From Balanoglossus misakiensis (Eukaryota; Hemichordata): a stretch of 64,000 bases of DNA. The stretch spans positions 4,588,001 to 4,652,000 of the forward strand of contig CM082578.2 in the NCBI GenBank assembly GCA_040954595.2, written 5' to 3'. Position 1 is the first letter of the stretch. Each line of letters begins with the position of its first letter. Positions 42,001-53,741 of this stretch are shown here, piece by piece. The position numbers and the translations under genes were made by a program. The notes under the pieces are model-generated. The model had not been told where the DNA came from and did not search any database. It worked only from the letters and a program-made list of their open reading frames with translations.

Positions 42001-45000
42001 ACGTGCCTAATTCGCCAAGGGCTGTAAATCCGATAATGTCGACATTAAACATGCAAATCTGCCTTTGGTTAAACAATGCATGTATAATCTGCAACACAAA
42101 TGAAAAACACGAAATGCGAATAAAACGACCTCAGCAGAACTGCGCACGTCGTTTTGTGGTGCCGTTCATTTTTCCACAAGTATTAGGCTACACTTTTGTG
42201 TACAATGGGCGAGTAGGACTTTTCAGTCTGAAACTTTTCATTATTTTCCTGTGGTTGAGATTATGACAAAATCAACACACGCCAGATTAATTTTGCAGGT
42301 AGAAGGACGTAAAATATGCCCAATTCACTCCATCCGAATGACAGAAATTCTACAGCTGAATCTACGGGATGTGTTGCCCTACTATACCCGATATATATTA
42401 CTATACAATCAGTGAATTGCTACTACCCGCGCCCGATCTATTACTCCAATAAGTGTCTTGAAACGTTGCACTTATTGTTATTTATATTTCAACCACATGA
42501 ATTTTTTAATCTTTTGGTTGATATTTCTCGAGACCACGAGGAAGTTTCTCGGCAGTACCATCACACACCGTCCACCAGAGAACTTGCATCACCGACTACC
42601 ATAATCATCATCATCATCATCATCAATGATCTCTGAAACACGAAGCCCTTCAGCGTGTGCGGCGACAGGCTAATGTTACCCGATATACAAAAAAGGGTTT
42701 GAATTAATGGAAGCCATGCAACACTACTATGAGAAATGTCCTAATGAAAGACTTTACGAACCACGATCTCATTGATAACCGTCAGAATCGAAATGGATTC
42801 ACTACAGGTGTATTGTGTTATACACATCTGCCGATTTTCCTTGTGTAACTATGGAAATTGATGAAGGAAATCCGGTTGATATTGCATATAGTTAGACTTC
42901 AGCCAGTGGCCCATGAAAGACTGTATGCAACATCTAAAGGACAACATTGGTCTCTCAGTAAATGCAAAGATCCTGGAATACTAACAGCGTTGAACAGACA
43001 CCACAGTAAAGACATTGACAATGCTTTGAATGCCTTTATTATGATGATAGTAAACAGTGTAGACCTATACATGAAGTCTGTCTGCTACAGCGTTGTGATT
43101 CAGTTCATTCCCGGAAGGTTTAGAAGTGAGTGTGTTTTCGGTGTGACAAATTATTTCTCTGACTTTTGGATGTTATCGGAAAAAAAAACGACAGGGGTGT
43201 GATGACTCCTAATTCTGTTTTAAACCCTAATTTCTCAAGTGATGTACTACATACGACTACAGTTACAGCAGCAATAAAGCCAACAAAACACACAGAAGGA
43301 ATACAACGTTAAAATGGAACATTATAATCACAGGGTTGTATAAGTCACCTGCCAGGTCAAATGTTTAACATGCAGTTCAATTCTTGAATCCATATCAAGT
43401 CATTGTTTAGCCACAGAAACTAGAGCGAAGCCAAATAATTACCCATCCTAAGGTTGCATTTATGCTACAGTGATATGATAGGCTGAAGGCGTGTAACTTG
43501 ACAACCCCTGAGAAAAGAAGTCTCGTAGGGGATTTTACTCAGGTCTGCAGTATTACGAGGAATGGGTTTCGATCAAAAGAGCCGCGGAGAGTCTGTTTGT
43601 CGTTATCTTTCCTGTAGAACCGGAGACCGATATTCATAAGCTTACCAAATCATCAGTTACATTTGACGATTTGACACGCGTTGCGCAGTGTCGTGTATCC
43701 AATTGCCGTGTGGCCCATTCTGGCTGTAGAGGGCGGCGTTTTCTTTACATGTCATAAGTTGATGGCAACTCAAAAATGCGTAATAATTCTCGTCGTATCC
43801 ATGACACATAAGGTGGCGGGATAACGGTGAAATAAAATCATTGCTCTGAGAAAATACAATCTGTAAACAAAATCAAGCGGGGAAGGTGAAAAGAAACGGA
43901 ACGTGGCGTACACTTTGTGACAGAACGACAAGGAAAAACACATTGGATTTTTTTTAATTATTTACTCCAGGAAAATCCTTGTTTTAAGAATAACTTATCA
44001 CTAGAGTATATGGTGATGCAGGGTAAAATGAGATTTTAAGGTTGGCCTTTTAGAAGACGTTCATTATAAAGACCAGCATCTTCGAGTACACGTAAATTTT
44101 TAAGACCGTAATATCTTCCCGTATTAAACAGTTTGGTATTATCGTAAAATTTTACGGCAGCCAGTTCTTAAAATTGCGGCTTTCCAAAAGCAATTTGGAG
44201 TAAGCAAGAGACGCCATGAGTGCCGTTTTTGCATGATTGAACAAAATTCGCCACAGAATTTCATTATCGTAAAATCCTGACATGCCTACAAAGGTCGTGA
44301 CCTTCAATTATCAGACTGAGGCTTTCAAGGTATCAGCTTATACGTGGGCTATTTCCAGCAAGAATAGTCAATACTCTAGCGCTGTATTATTAATCCATTT
44401 TTCACCAAACATTGTCAATCGCTGCAGAAGGGCGGCCATCTACGCATTAAAATTATGCAATTTTCCGCAAAGACACATAATGCTTGATTTGGTTTTCAGG
44501 GGGTAAACCCCGGATTGTATTTTGAGGTTTGCGCATGTCTGAGAGTTTTCCAGAAAAGTGTACCGTGCCTCGTGTGTTTTAAAATACTTGTGATTTCTGC
44601 GTATGCTATTACATGTACAATGTAATTGCAAACTTTGATTTGTTTTCCTCTCAGTCTCGTGAAATGTCCTTTTTTTATTATCTCATCTTCTGTACTGTCA
44701 AAGATGAGGAGTGCCCACCCAATGACATGAGTGAAATTTAAGATAGTTTAACAGGTAATGTCGCTAAAGGAAAATAAATTTATTTGAAATTAAAGTTCGA
44801 AATGTAAGTAGCGAAAGGAACACCGAGAAACAATACCCAAAGAAGAATAATGCGCAGTTGTTTCTAGACCTCGTACATCTAATGTTTACCCTCCCGTAGA
44901 CGAATTGGTTCAAATTACGTGAGTGGAGTCCCGGCCATCGTGGGTCGAAGTATATACTGGCCCAGCTGTGATATAAAATTAGCATTCATTTTCCCGCAAG

Positions 45001-48000
45001 CAGGTGTGGGCGTTGCGTGCTAGGTGGGAATACAACAGACTGGTAAATAACACTTCAGTTTTCATCTCAAACTAATGGATCTATCATAATCATATTTGAA
45101 CACCGTCGATGAACAGGGTCTCTACATTTCTCCTTCTTACACATATCCTAGAACAAATTCTCTCAATTATTTTTTGATAATTTCTTTCATAAAATTTTTA
45201 AAATATCATTCTGTTTTTCAAGTCTTATTTTGTCAAAAAGACACGAATATCTAGTTTGACGAATTCTGTTTGAATTGCCTAATGATTAGCCTTCGAAAAG
45301 TTTGTTTTCTTCGTTAAATGTCATGTCTATAGACAAAGAATTGTATACTTTATGACTATACAGGCGTATGACTGACAGTGCTCATTTACTAGTATATGTA
45401 CAAGTTATGATAGCAATGTTCATTGCTATTAAACGCACTAGGTTTCTCGACAGGATTGTTACATTCCAAAATCAGATTTAAATGTTGCACAAAAGATTTT
45501 TTTTGTTATCGTGCAACTAAATTATAAAATTCACTGCCAAATGATCTTAGATTAGTCTCGAATCTTGGAAAGTTTAAGGTCCTCCTGAAAGAATTTATAA
45601 GGAAGAAAATTCCGTTGTTATATCGAGCCCCGGTAAAATATATTCATTTGAATAACTCGGTCGCTCTTTAAAAGTGTAAATAAATAAAATAAATAAATAA
45701 ATTAATGAATAAATAAATAAATAAATAAATAAATAAAATATTAAACAATTTGTTTGTGGTCGCTCTCAAACTTACGCGCTACAATTCAGCGAGTAGGCAC
45801 AAGATTTTGTTTTCGAGAAGAATGGTCCTCATTGCAAGATATTGTCTGAAATCTATCTGGAAAAATCTAAATTAGATTCGATGCGTTGTCTTATCTCCAA
45901 TGGGCACCTTTAGCGGGTATGCCCTTCAAAGACTAGAGGAAGTAACTTCGGGTGATTTCAAGTGAAAAGGTTTTTTCTTGGTTTCGTCATTTTTTTCCAA
46001 TCTTGCTATGCGTGCCTATATACTATAGAGAAATACCAAACTCCGGGCGCTATACGACGTGTTTAATAATAATACTTCATACCGCGCATGGCAATGGCTA
46101 TATTTGTCTCATGCAACAATCGCCAACGTGACTTTTGTAGCCGCTATGTCCTTTGGATTATTTCACTCACACACCGCCGCTAACCAGTTTGTTTACCCAC
46201 TGACCTAACGATATACATGTAGTGCGTATTTTCTATGAAAAGGTAATTATATCTTCTGTTGTGGGCAGTACCTGTATGTTTGTCTTGGAGGTACTGTATA
46301 TACGTACATGTATGCCTATGATCTGATGCGAGAAAGTACAGTTCTCGCATGTCTGCTCGCCAGGGGAAAGTGACCACGGCTGAAAATCATAGCTGACAGA
46401 GTAAATAGTCGAGCTCGCTGGGAAGTTTTCGGCTCACTGGAGAACGGACAATTCTCGGCTTTTCAGCACAAATGCGAATTTCTGTTCACCGGAAGAGTTG
46501 TCTGCTCCGAATTCACTTCAGTGCCATCGACCGATTCTATTTGCATCCTAAGATATTTCTCTTCGATCAGAAGTGTTTGTCCTGAACTTACAGGGGATCG
46601 AAGTAACAGACACATGAATTTCCTTACATAGTTGTGATGTTTTCGAATAGTCGCTGATTTATGCATTAATTATAGCGTCCAACTTTCCAACTGGTATTAG
46701 CATGTTATAAATTGATGCGACTTTTACTGCCGTGAGACTTTTATGGGGTCCATTTTGGACGAGGGCTTACACAAATTAGGAGCAACTGCGGTTTTTACAC
46801 AGAACATATACTAAGCGCGGAATTGTTTTAACTGCTATGTAAAACAATTGTAAAAATCGCAAAAGAAAGCGTTTAAGACAGATTCTCATGCGGGGGGGGG
46901 GGGGGGATATGTCATGACAGTGACAGTTACACATCCCCTGCGGTATGTTGGAGCATCAATGCGCTCGGTTTATGCTTTTAACTCGAATTTATCTCGAACT
47001 CGGAGAGCTACCCCAATTAATGATGTACAACTATCTTTATAGTGGCTGTGTTACTAGTATGGGACTGTATTTACACGTAATTAGAACAAATACCTACTGG
47101 ACGCAAAGTCAAAATAATGGCGCTTGATTGACCTGATTTTGACTGCAGATCGCCGCCATGGGATTATTTTGATTTTGATGGATATTTCATGTTTTTATAC
47201 TCAATAAAATATGATGAATCACAGGTTGAATTAACCAACACCCATCATAAAGTAACGACATGTCAATATTTAGTATTATGCAATTTGAGTGATGTCCAAA
47301 ACTATATAATGAGAAATGTACAACCATGTATAGGATGAGTGACTCTGTGACAGTGAACAGAACAAAAAGAATCCTCCAAAACGAAATAATTACAAATGTG
47401 AAAGACTCTGTCCCTCTAAGAGACCTAGATTTTTTCTTCCAATTCAATATGCTAAGTAACTTACCTTCTTCACAGTTTGTACCGGAATATTCGTCGTGGC
47501 AAATGCACATAGCAAATGCTTCGAAACACACTCCGCCATTTTGGCAGCCACCGCATACGTTATCTGGACTGGGGTTTCCAATTCGATGTGATGGACACGG
47601 GTTACCTTCATGACAACAAGAAACAAGGAAAGAGGCAGTGACGTCATATCTTGAACCCCCCCCCCCCTATAACAAGACTAAGCTTACTGTTCGGTCCGAA
47701 TATCAACAGAACACTCACTGTTGAACTGATCGCTCAGAAATGTAATTTATATCTTTAGGATCTTCTGGTCCAGCACACAAAATTGATCGATTGAATGACT
47801 ATTAATGGTTCAGTTCATTTTTATTACACAAATTATTACCGTATATAGGGTTGCCCGTATAACTTGCTTTTAGTGACCTATCTTCCGCGATTTTTACGAT
47901 GAAGGTCATGTGATATTTATCAGTATGTGCTGTACCCGCATAGTGGCGACATCACTCTCTCCAACGAGTGAACATCACACACGCCGAGGTAAGCCAAGAA

Positions 48001-51000
48001 AAATGTGTGCAACACTAATGAAACACGCAGGATATTCAAATAAACTTTATTTCAATATGTCAAAAACCGCACCAGACGGTAGTGGTGATTTTCTGATTTT
48101 TCCTCTATGATATTGTGTATGTCATGGAAACGACCGATTATTCACTTCAATTCGGAATTCAAGATTTCGTATGAATCGTTTATTTTATGCATGTAGCACA
48201 ATGGCGGGATAAACATCGTTCTACGTGTCAATTCCGCTCCAACGTTTCCTTATTCTGGACTGAATTATTCCCTCGATATTAAACATACCTATCTAGCGAG
48301 CGAGACTTTTATCGGCTGGCCAGTCGATGACGTCATTCATATATATTGCGTGTTATTCTAACTCGTGCGAAGCATTATATTTTATCTTTGAACTATTTGT
48401 AACGGACATGAGCATAGGCTAGAAAGATGCTCACAGTCAATATAACCTTTTCGTTTGGGTTGTGTTGATATTGGCGTCAACATCACACTGCTCAAGTTTT
48501 GCCTCCGTAAGATCAAGGTATGGGCGACGAGAATTTTTTTTCAAAAAAGTAAAAAGGGAGAAAACATCAAAATATTTTAATAATGCAAGAACATCTGTCG
48601 TATCTTATGCAGGCAGCGGAAATAGCTTGACACCGAATCTTAACTATCTAATGCAAATGGCTGGTTCGATGCAAATACTGCTCCGTCAGCGAAATCGAAG
48701 TCGCCCCCATGTTGGAATGTGTTTGTCAAAACATGCCAGCGTCCACCATTCTGATTGGACGAGTGCTCAATCTAGCGATCGCTAAAATACTGTTTTAGCA
48801 CGCGTCGGCTAGTAGTGGTATAACCGGTCCCTGAACTAGCATGCATCAGGGAAAATATGGGGTTAAACCAAATAAACAAAGCAAAAAAACTGATAAATTC
48901 ACTGACGTTTTCTTTTGGAACTGCCCAATGAGAAAATTTGACACTTCGCCATGCGCGATGCCTGTCTTGTCACTTTTTGTCGTCTGCTTCATATGTTTCA
49001 TGCTCAGTCCAGGGCACTCGTGTTTACATTCATCGAGTTTGGTTCAATTCGTAACTTCTTTCTCTGACGCTGTTTCGTTAAGAAAATGACACTGATGTGC
49101 CTGAAAATCATTGTTTAAAGGAACAAAGTCTCTCTCTCGCTGCCCTTTTTTCCATTAATTATGTTTGATACAAGACACTGTCTATGTTAATGTACATGTA
49201 CATATATAGTGAATCAATGATCAACCACACAAAACTTCCATCCCAGTTGTATGATATGAGAGTAAAAACTCGCCCAAAATGAATAAATGGTAAAGAACGA
49301 TTATTCATTTTGGCGAGTTTTTTCACTCTCCTGTCTATAAGAGGGATGGAAGTTGTGTGTGTTTGAACGTTCATTCACTATATATCCACATGTAGAATAA
49401 ACGGTGTCTTGTATCAAATATAATTAATGGGAAAAAGGGCAGCGAGAGAGAGACTTTGTCCCTTTAAGTAAAATAATAGGAATAACTCCCGCCACAGTCG
49501 GGTATAGGGGGCCTACCCTCGATTTGATCCAATCCGCTCCACAAGGAACTCGCTATTGTAACAAAAATCTCGGCTGAGGTTATTGCTTGATTTTAGAATG
49601 TCTCCAGGAAAGATCACATATTATGTCGTCAGCTTCCGTTAGCTGTCGGTCGTTGTACGTGTAGTTTCAATTTGCAGCAGGTGTTAGGAAATCATCATGT
49701 TTATAATCACCTCACAAATATATGTCTGCCGAGGGAAATGTGTCCGAGAAACCACTGCCCTATATTAAAAGAGATTATGTTGCTGAAATGTGTTTTGGTA
49801 ATTACTTCAAGTCTAAACTCATTCATTTGACTCGCCGAACTGACGAATTGGTACGGTTTTTCTAAATCACGCCGCTGCCTATATCATTCTACCCTCTGAG
49901 GGTCAATTTGCCGTATGATCGATGACTCACTTCATTCGGCGGCTGTTTGATTAACATGTCATGGTGTGCGTCGATTCATCTCCGAAGGATTGGGATTGGG
50001 TACATGCGGCACAGTCATGTGGACGTTGTTCGTGTGAGAACCAGCTTGCCCACTTACTAGACATCTTACTAGTATACATGTTATACCCGTGGCGGATCTG
50101 ACCAATCACAAACCAAGCCTGTGTCAGCTAAAACTTGCCACGTGGCCACTTATGGATATCAACTTGTTATTTCTTTGATCAAATATATAAGATAACAGCG
50201 CCCTGATTAGGTGCACTGAGAGAGATACAGCGAACCGGACGGCCTTTAAACCCTCGCACTCGAATTATTCTGTACGATGAAAATCGACTCCCTCGCAAAT
50301 ACGACCGACTGTGGGAATAGACGTGGACAGAATACAAATTAAAGACTAACCATTCTTAACGCATTCCCCGTCACACCCTTGCTCGCACGAGGAAATAATT
50401 TATTGGTTGAAGAATGTGTGAGCAGATCAGTCAAGTGAAAGGCCGTCACGTTCGACGGTATGGCAAAAAAATGTATGCTGTTCCGCTTACATGGTTTTCA
50501 AAAATAGGGTAGGTAGGTAGGGAAATGTTTTTATTTTGAATTTGTTTATTTCTCTGGTCGCCATAGTGTAGAAGAATGACGTCATAGTTCTCGCGTGATT
50601 TGCGCAATTTTCATAAAATGTTGTATATTTGACATCGTTCGGGTTTACGAAGCTCTAAAAGTTTAGGGTCGGCGGGTTAAAATTAGGGTAGGTCGGGTAT
50701 TTGGAACAGCACATATTTTTTTTATTTTTTGGCCTTAAGATGAACATCGGACTGTGAGGAGGGGATACCGCTATCATTGAAGATGATGGCTTTCGTTTCG
50801 TCAGAGTTAATAGCATATTTTTCCGTCTCTCAGTCTTGTCGTCGCTGGGTCCAATTTACAACTGTATATGGGCGAATAAAATGAAGACAATCTGGTGTTA
50901 CTCACTTTCTTGACAAAGTTTGCCGTAATGGGTGGCTGGGCAGAGACATTTGTGCGCAAATTCCACACAAGTGCCACCGTGAAGACATCCTCCGCAGGGA

Positions 51001-53741
51001 TCCCATGCCATCAAGTAATCTGTTCAAAATGAAAAGTCTGTCAGGGAGCGATATGCATATATTAAAGGGACAAAGTCTCTCTCTCGCTCCCCATTTTCCA
51101 ATCATTCCATTTGATACAAGACACTGTTTATATTATTCTACATGCGGATATATAGTGAATAAACGGTAGAGACCGATTTTTCATTTTGGCAAGTTTTTCA
51201 CTCTCGTGTCTACAAATGGGATGGAAGTTGAACGTTGATTAACTGTATATCCACATGTAGAATAACATAAACGTTATCTTGTATCAAACCTAATTAATGG
51301 GAAAAGGGCAGCGAGAGAGAGAGACTTTGTCCCTTTAACTGACCGTGGGGAGAAAGGAATACCCGCGGGAATGTGGGTCACCTGTAGGGGGAGTAGACAT
51401 CATGCCGTTACTCAAATCTCGTCAACCCGTGTGTGTTTTCTGCCACATTCTGGCACACCTCAAGGAATGTATCGTTTAGGCGTTAATTTGGCAGCAAAGC
51501 AAACATACATCTTAGTCTCGATTATCCAGACCAAGAAGCAGAGGCGTCTGGGTAACCGAGACTAACATACATCTTCACTTTGTAAAGTCCTTCTCGTATG
51601 CTCATGCGCAGGCAATTTCTAGGTTACAGTTGTCGGAACTGTTACCTGGTCAGGCCGCAGCAGTTCGAAAACTGAAAAGCAGATGATGCGTTGATCCGCT
51701 GTGTGTATCGCTGCAGGACGACGCACTTAACGTGACATTGATTCGGCAAATGGTTTTATCACAAGGATCGTAGACCCATGGATCAAGTGTGGATGCATGA
51801 ATATACTCTACGTTGATAAGGGAGATGTGTTCTAAAGGGGCAATCCGGTCCAGCTAATTTCTATATAATTTGGTAGCTTTGAGGTCACTCTTTCAGAAAA
51901 AAAAAAAACATTTTCGCCGTGTATAATTATAAGTCGCGCGATCTTTTACAAAAACGAGGGAAATATGGCAGAATTTCCAATATGGCGTTTACTGTAATTT
52001 GAATCATGGGGGGAAAACTCGCCAGGACGAACTTCCGGCCAACTTGCTGTGGGTGATACCATTTTCCAATGGGTGACAAATGATGTAGAAATCAGCTGGA
52101 CCGGATTTCCCCAGAAACCATGCACAAATCAGCCAGTGCATTAAAGAGTCGGATAGAAAGGTGAAAGCATATGGCTTTAATGGGTTCTTTCGCTTCGAGG
52201 GTTAATTTCATGAATTGCTTTAAATCGAATAAATGTGCAAGTCGTAACAAAATTAAACGCGCAGATAATCTGTGACCCAAATTAAAAACCACGATAAAAC
52301 AATATTTCCTTGATGGACGGCTAGCGTCCACAGTAGGCCTATACTTTTTTTATTTACTTCCGTAAAATTCCAAAATACAATCTAGGTGATGAGTTGATCA
52401 ATTACAGTAAAGAAGATTGAAGTGGGGGCGTTTGGTTTGACTTTCTTTTGCATAGCGGCGAATGCGACCGCTGAAAATATAAAGCGTCATATCGTATATC
52501 CAAACGGACATGGAGTTTCCCATCGGTATGCAGCGTGAGTAACACTTAATGGCTTCAGCGGAGGAAGGTTACCTGGCCCCAACTGGAACACTCTCCAGTA
52601 ATTGCCGTCACCTATGCTTTGAAGCGAAAACTTGATGGAATGCTCGACGTGACAAACGCTCAGCAAATTGTGACATTTGCAAGGCTAGGTCAGAGTCCCT
52701 TTTCATCGGTATGCTAATCACGTACGACTCCGGGGAGTGCACGGCCTTCCATATGTGTGAATATGCATACAATGTCTGAGATGAAATGTAAGTCCCAGGT
52801 GTGTACGTACAAAGCGAATGACAACATGGCGTCAATGACTGAAGTGAAATAAATCCAATCGAACGGGGAGCCCTGTCTACTGATTCCAATGCGAATGATA
52901 CGAAAAATCATAACTGCCCGCGTGACCTATTGCATGTGATTACCATGCATGGAATTGCTTTTAGTTCTTTGAATGAATGAATGAATGAATGAATGAATGA
53001 ATGAATGAATGAATGAATGAATGAATGAATGAATGAATGAATGAATGAATGAATGAATGAATGAATGAATGAATGGTGTTCGCGTTCGCTTTGTCAGACT
53101 TTGTTCCGTGGAGGGACTTTTCACAGTGTAATGTAATAACAATGCCAACTGTTGTTGCTGTTAAGAATGTAGCTCTGTTGATTAAATTTGAGGTTTATGT
53201 ATAATGTCCGAACGAAGGTAGTTTCCTGTCAGACTTCTCTGAGTTCAAACTTCATCTTGCTCCAATTTAAAGACTTGTGTGAATTTTATCGATTTGTCAC
53301 ATGCCTTTGCGCCGTTCAGACTACATTTGATATGGCTGTTGTAATTACACGAATCATTAACAGGTTGTACACGTGCTTTCTGTTTTGAACGCTGGCGACC
53401 TATAGTTTGCTTTACACAAGAGTATACGTAGAGTTGCCAAAGGCTGGTGTATGGACATCGTCACCGTAACCGAAATAGAAAACAATATACGTTACTGCAG
53501 ATATGCTCATCCGGTGTTTTGTTTTCGAACACGGTAGCGCGGTGTCATTTGCAGATATCATGTGAGCGCATATGACTATATGGTGGATGGATTTGAGGTT
53601 AGCTGGTTGGTACAACGGTGCCTTTGTCTTTGGGAAGATAATCAATCATAACTTACAGTCTTTGTCATGTTTACCTTGTGACGATACAAATACAATGCCG
53701 CCGGCTGTGGTGAGCAGACCAATGCAGAAAATGGCGAACAT
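38712..53741 (-). CDS. type I membrane protein: signal, 3 EGF-like modules, TM, PPxY tail
   Basis: Proposed exons: 53741-53675, 51019-50906, 47605-47465, 40902-40747, 39536-39327 and 39046-38712. All junctions are phase 1 and the 1023-nt CDS gives 340 residues. Order: signal peptide (MFAIFCIGLLTTAGGIVF), three one-exon EGF-like modules, a hydrophobic helix (VGVILASVPAVLITTVILPA) followed by LRR, and a cytoplasmic tail with FPPTYG, PPSYDN, PPDYES, PPPYQS and PPPPYEE. PPxY motifs bind WW domains, for example of Nedd4-type ligases, so endocytic or ubiquitin control is plausible. I do not recognise a named family. The fourth exon can alternatively act as a first exon with its own signal sequence, so this could be two genes, or one with two promoters. 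The TM-to-tail intron appears to use a GC donor. Confidence 0.65.
39327..39536 (-). CDS. transmembrane exon of the EGF/PPxY gene
   Basis: Encodes WWNDSADTPNTDTVGV, then a strongly hydrophobic segment of about 25 residues ending CFYCVVLRR, then an acidic juxtamembrane stretch. The exon ends at GCAG followed by GCAAGT, a GC-AG intron donor with otherwise perfect consensus. The nearest in-frame GT alternative (GTGTTC) is weaker. Confidence 0.7.
40747..41011 (-). CDS. EGF-like module exon 3, possible alternative first exon
   Basis: The EGF part is CETDDDCLHGGRCLDTARC followed by ECTDGYFGKTC, ending at donor GTATGA in phase 1. As an internal exon it starts at 40902 after TTGCCTGCAG. As a first exon it starts at the ATG at 41011 and supplies a hydrophobic leader (YHMLLIAVLITPLLPAVSA). 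In both models the frame is the same because the acceptor falls in phase 1. Confidence 0.75.
41012..47464. other. intron of the EGF/PPxY gene
   Basis: No exon is recognisable. It contains a repeat-R/LINE scrap at 41510-41660 and a LINE fossil at 45480-45740. Several 70-120-residue open frames (for example 42316-42636 and 42858-43202) have no splice signals or family resemblance. Confidence 0.45.
45480..45740 (+). mobile_element. LINE 3' fossil with (AAATA)n tail
   Basis: The plus strand encodes TKL-stop-NSLPNDLRLVSNLGKF followed by KVLLKEFIRKK. This is the same W-N-S-L-P reverse-transcriptase tail as at 3.7 kb, with the Trp codon now a stop. A roughly 60-bp AAATA/AAAT tail follows at 45680-45737. 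It is a different, older family member. Confidence 0.65.
47465..47605 (-). CDS. EGF-like module exon 2
   Basis: The exon encodes VCGGCQNGGVCFEAFAMC and CHDEYSGTNC, a canonical EGF fold with one additional N-terminal Cys. Good pyrimidine tract before AAG, donor GTAAGT, phase 1-1. Confidence 0.85.
47606..50905. other. intron of the EGF/PPxY gene
   Basis: It contains the complete foldback element at 49115-49467. Nothing else recognisable. Confidence 0.45.
49115..49467. mobile_element. complete TTAA-ended foldback element
   Basis: About 353 bp, palindromic. Ends TTAAAGGAACAAAGTCTC and GAGACTTTGTCCCTTTAA; inner arms carry TTCCATCCC and GGGATGGAAG around an ATTCATTTTG centre. Confidence 0.85.
50906..51019 (-). 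CDS. EGF-like module exon 1
   Basis: The exon encodes DPCGGCLHGGTCVEF and HKCLCPATHYGKLC, six cysteines in EGF spacing (C-x2-C-x5-C-x5-C-x-C-x8-C). It is a symmetric phase 1-1 exon with donor GTGAGT. The acceptor has only a weak pyrimidine tract. Confidence 0.8.
51062..51338. mobile_element. TTAA-ended foldback element, internal deletion
   Basis: Both ends match the family. At about 277 bp it is shorter than the others because part of the left inner arm is missing. It lies 43 bp upstream (in transcript sense) of an EGF exon. Confidence 0.8.
51512..51565. repeat. hairpin with 20-bp imperfect arms
   Basis: TTAGTCTCGATTATCCAGAC pairs with GTCTGGGTAACCGAGACTAA at 17 of 20 positions around a 14-nt loop. 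Confidence 0.6.
52971..53073. repeat. (GAAT)n microsatellite
   Basis: About 26 uninterrupted GAAT/TGAA units in intron 1 of the EGF/PPxY gene. The encoded I-H-S-F repeats are artefacts. Confidence 0.95.
53675..53741 (-). CDS. EGF/PPxY gene exon 1: signal peptide
   Basis: ATG at 53741 opens 22 residues, MFAIFCIGLLTTAGGIVFVS to SQ, a good signal sequence, and ends CAAG before GTAAAC in phase 1. A minimal upstream reading frame (ATG AGC AGT TGA) ends four nucleotides before this ATG. Confidence 0.65.

Noticed and set aside
42858-43202. 114-residue plus-strand frame
   Set aside because: No family resemblance, no flanking exons; length is compatible with chance in an AT-rich intron.
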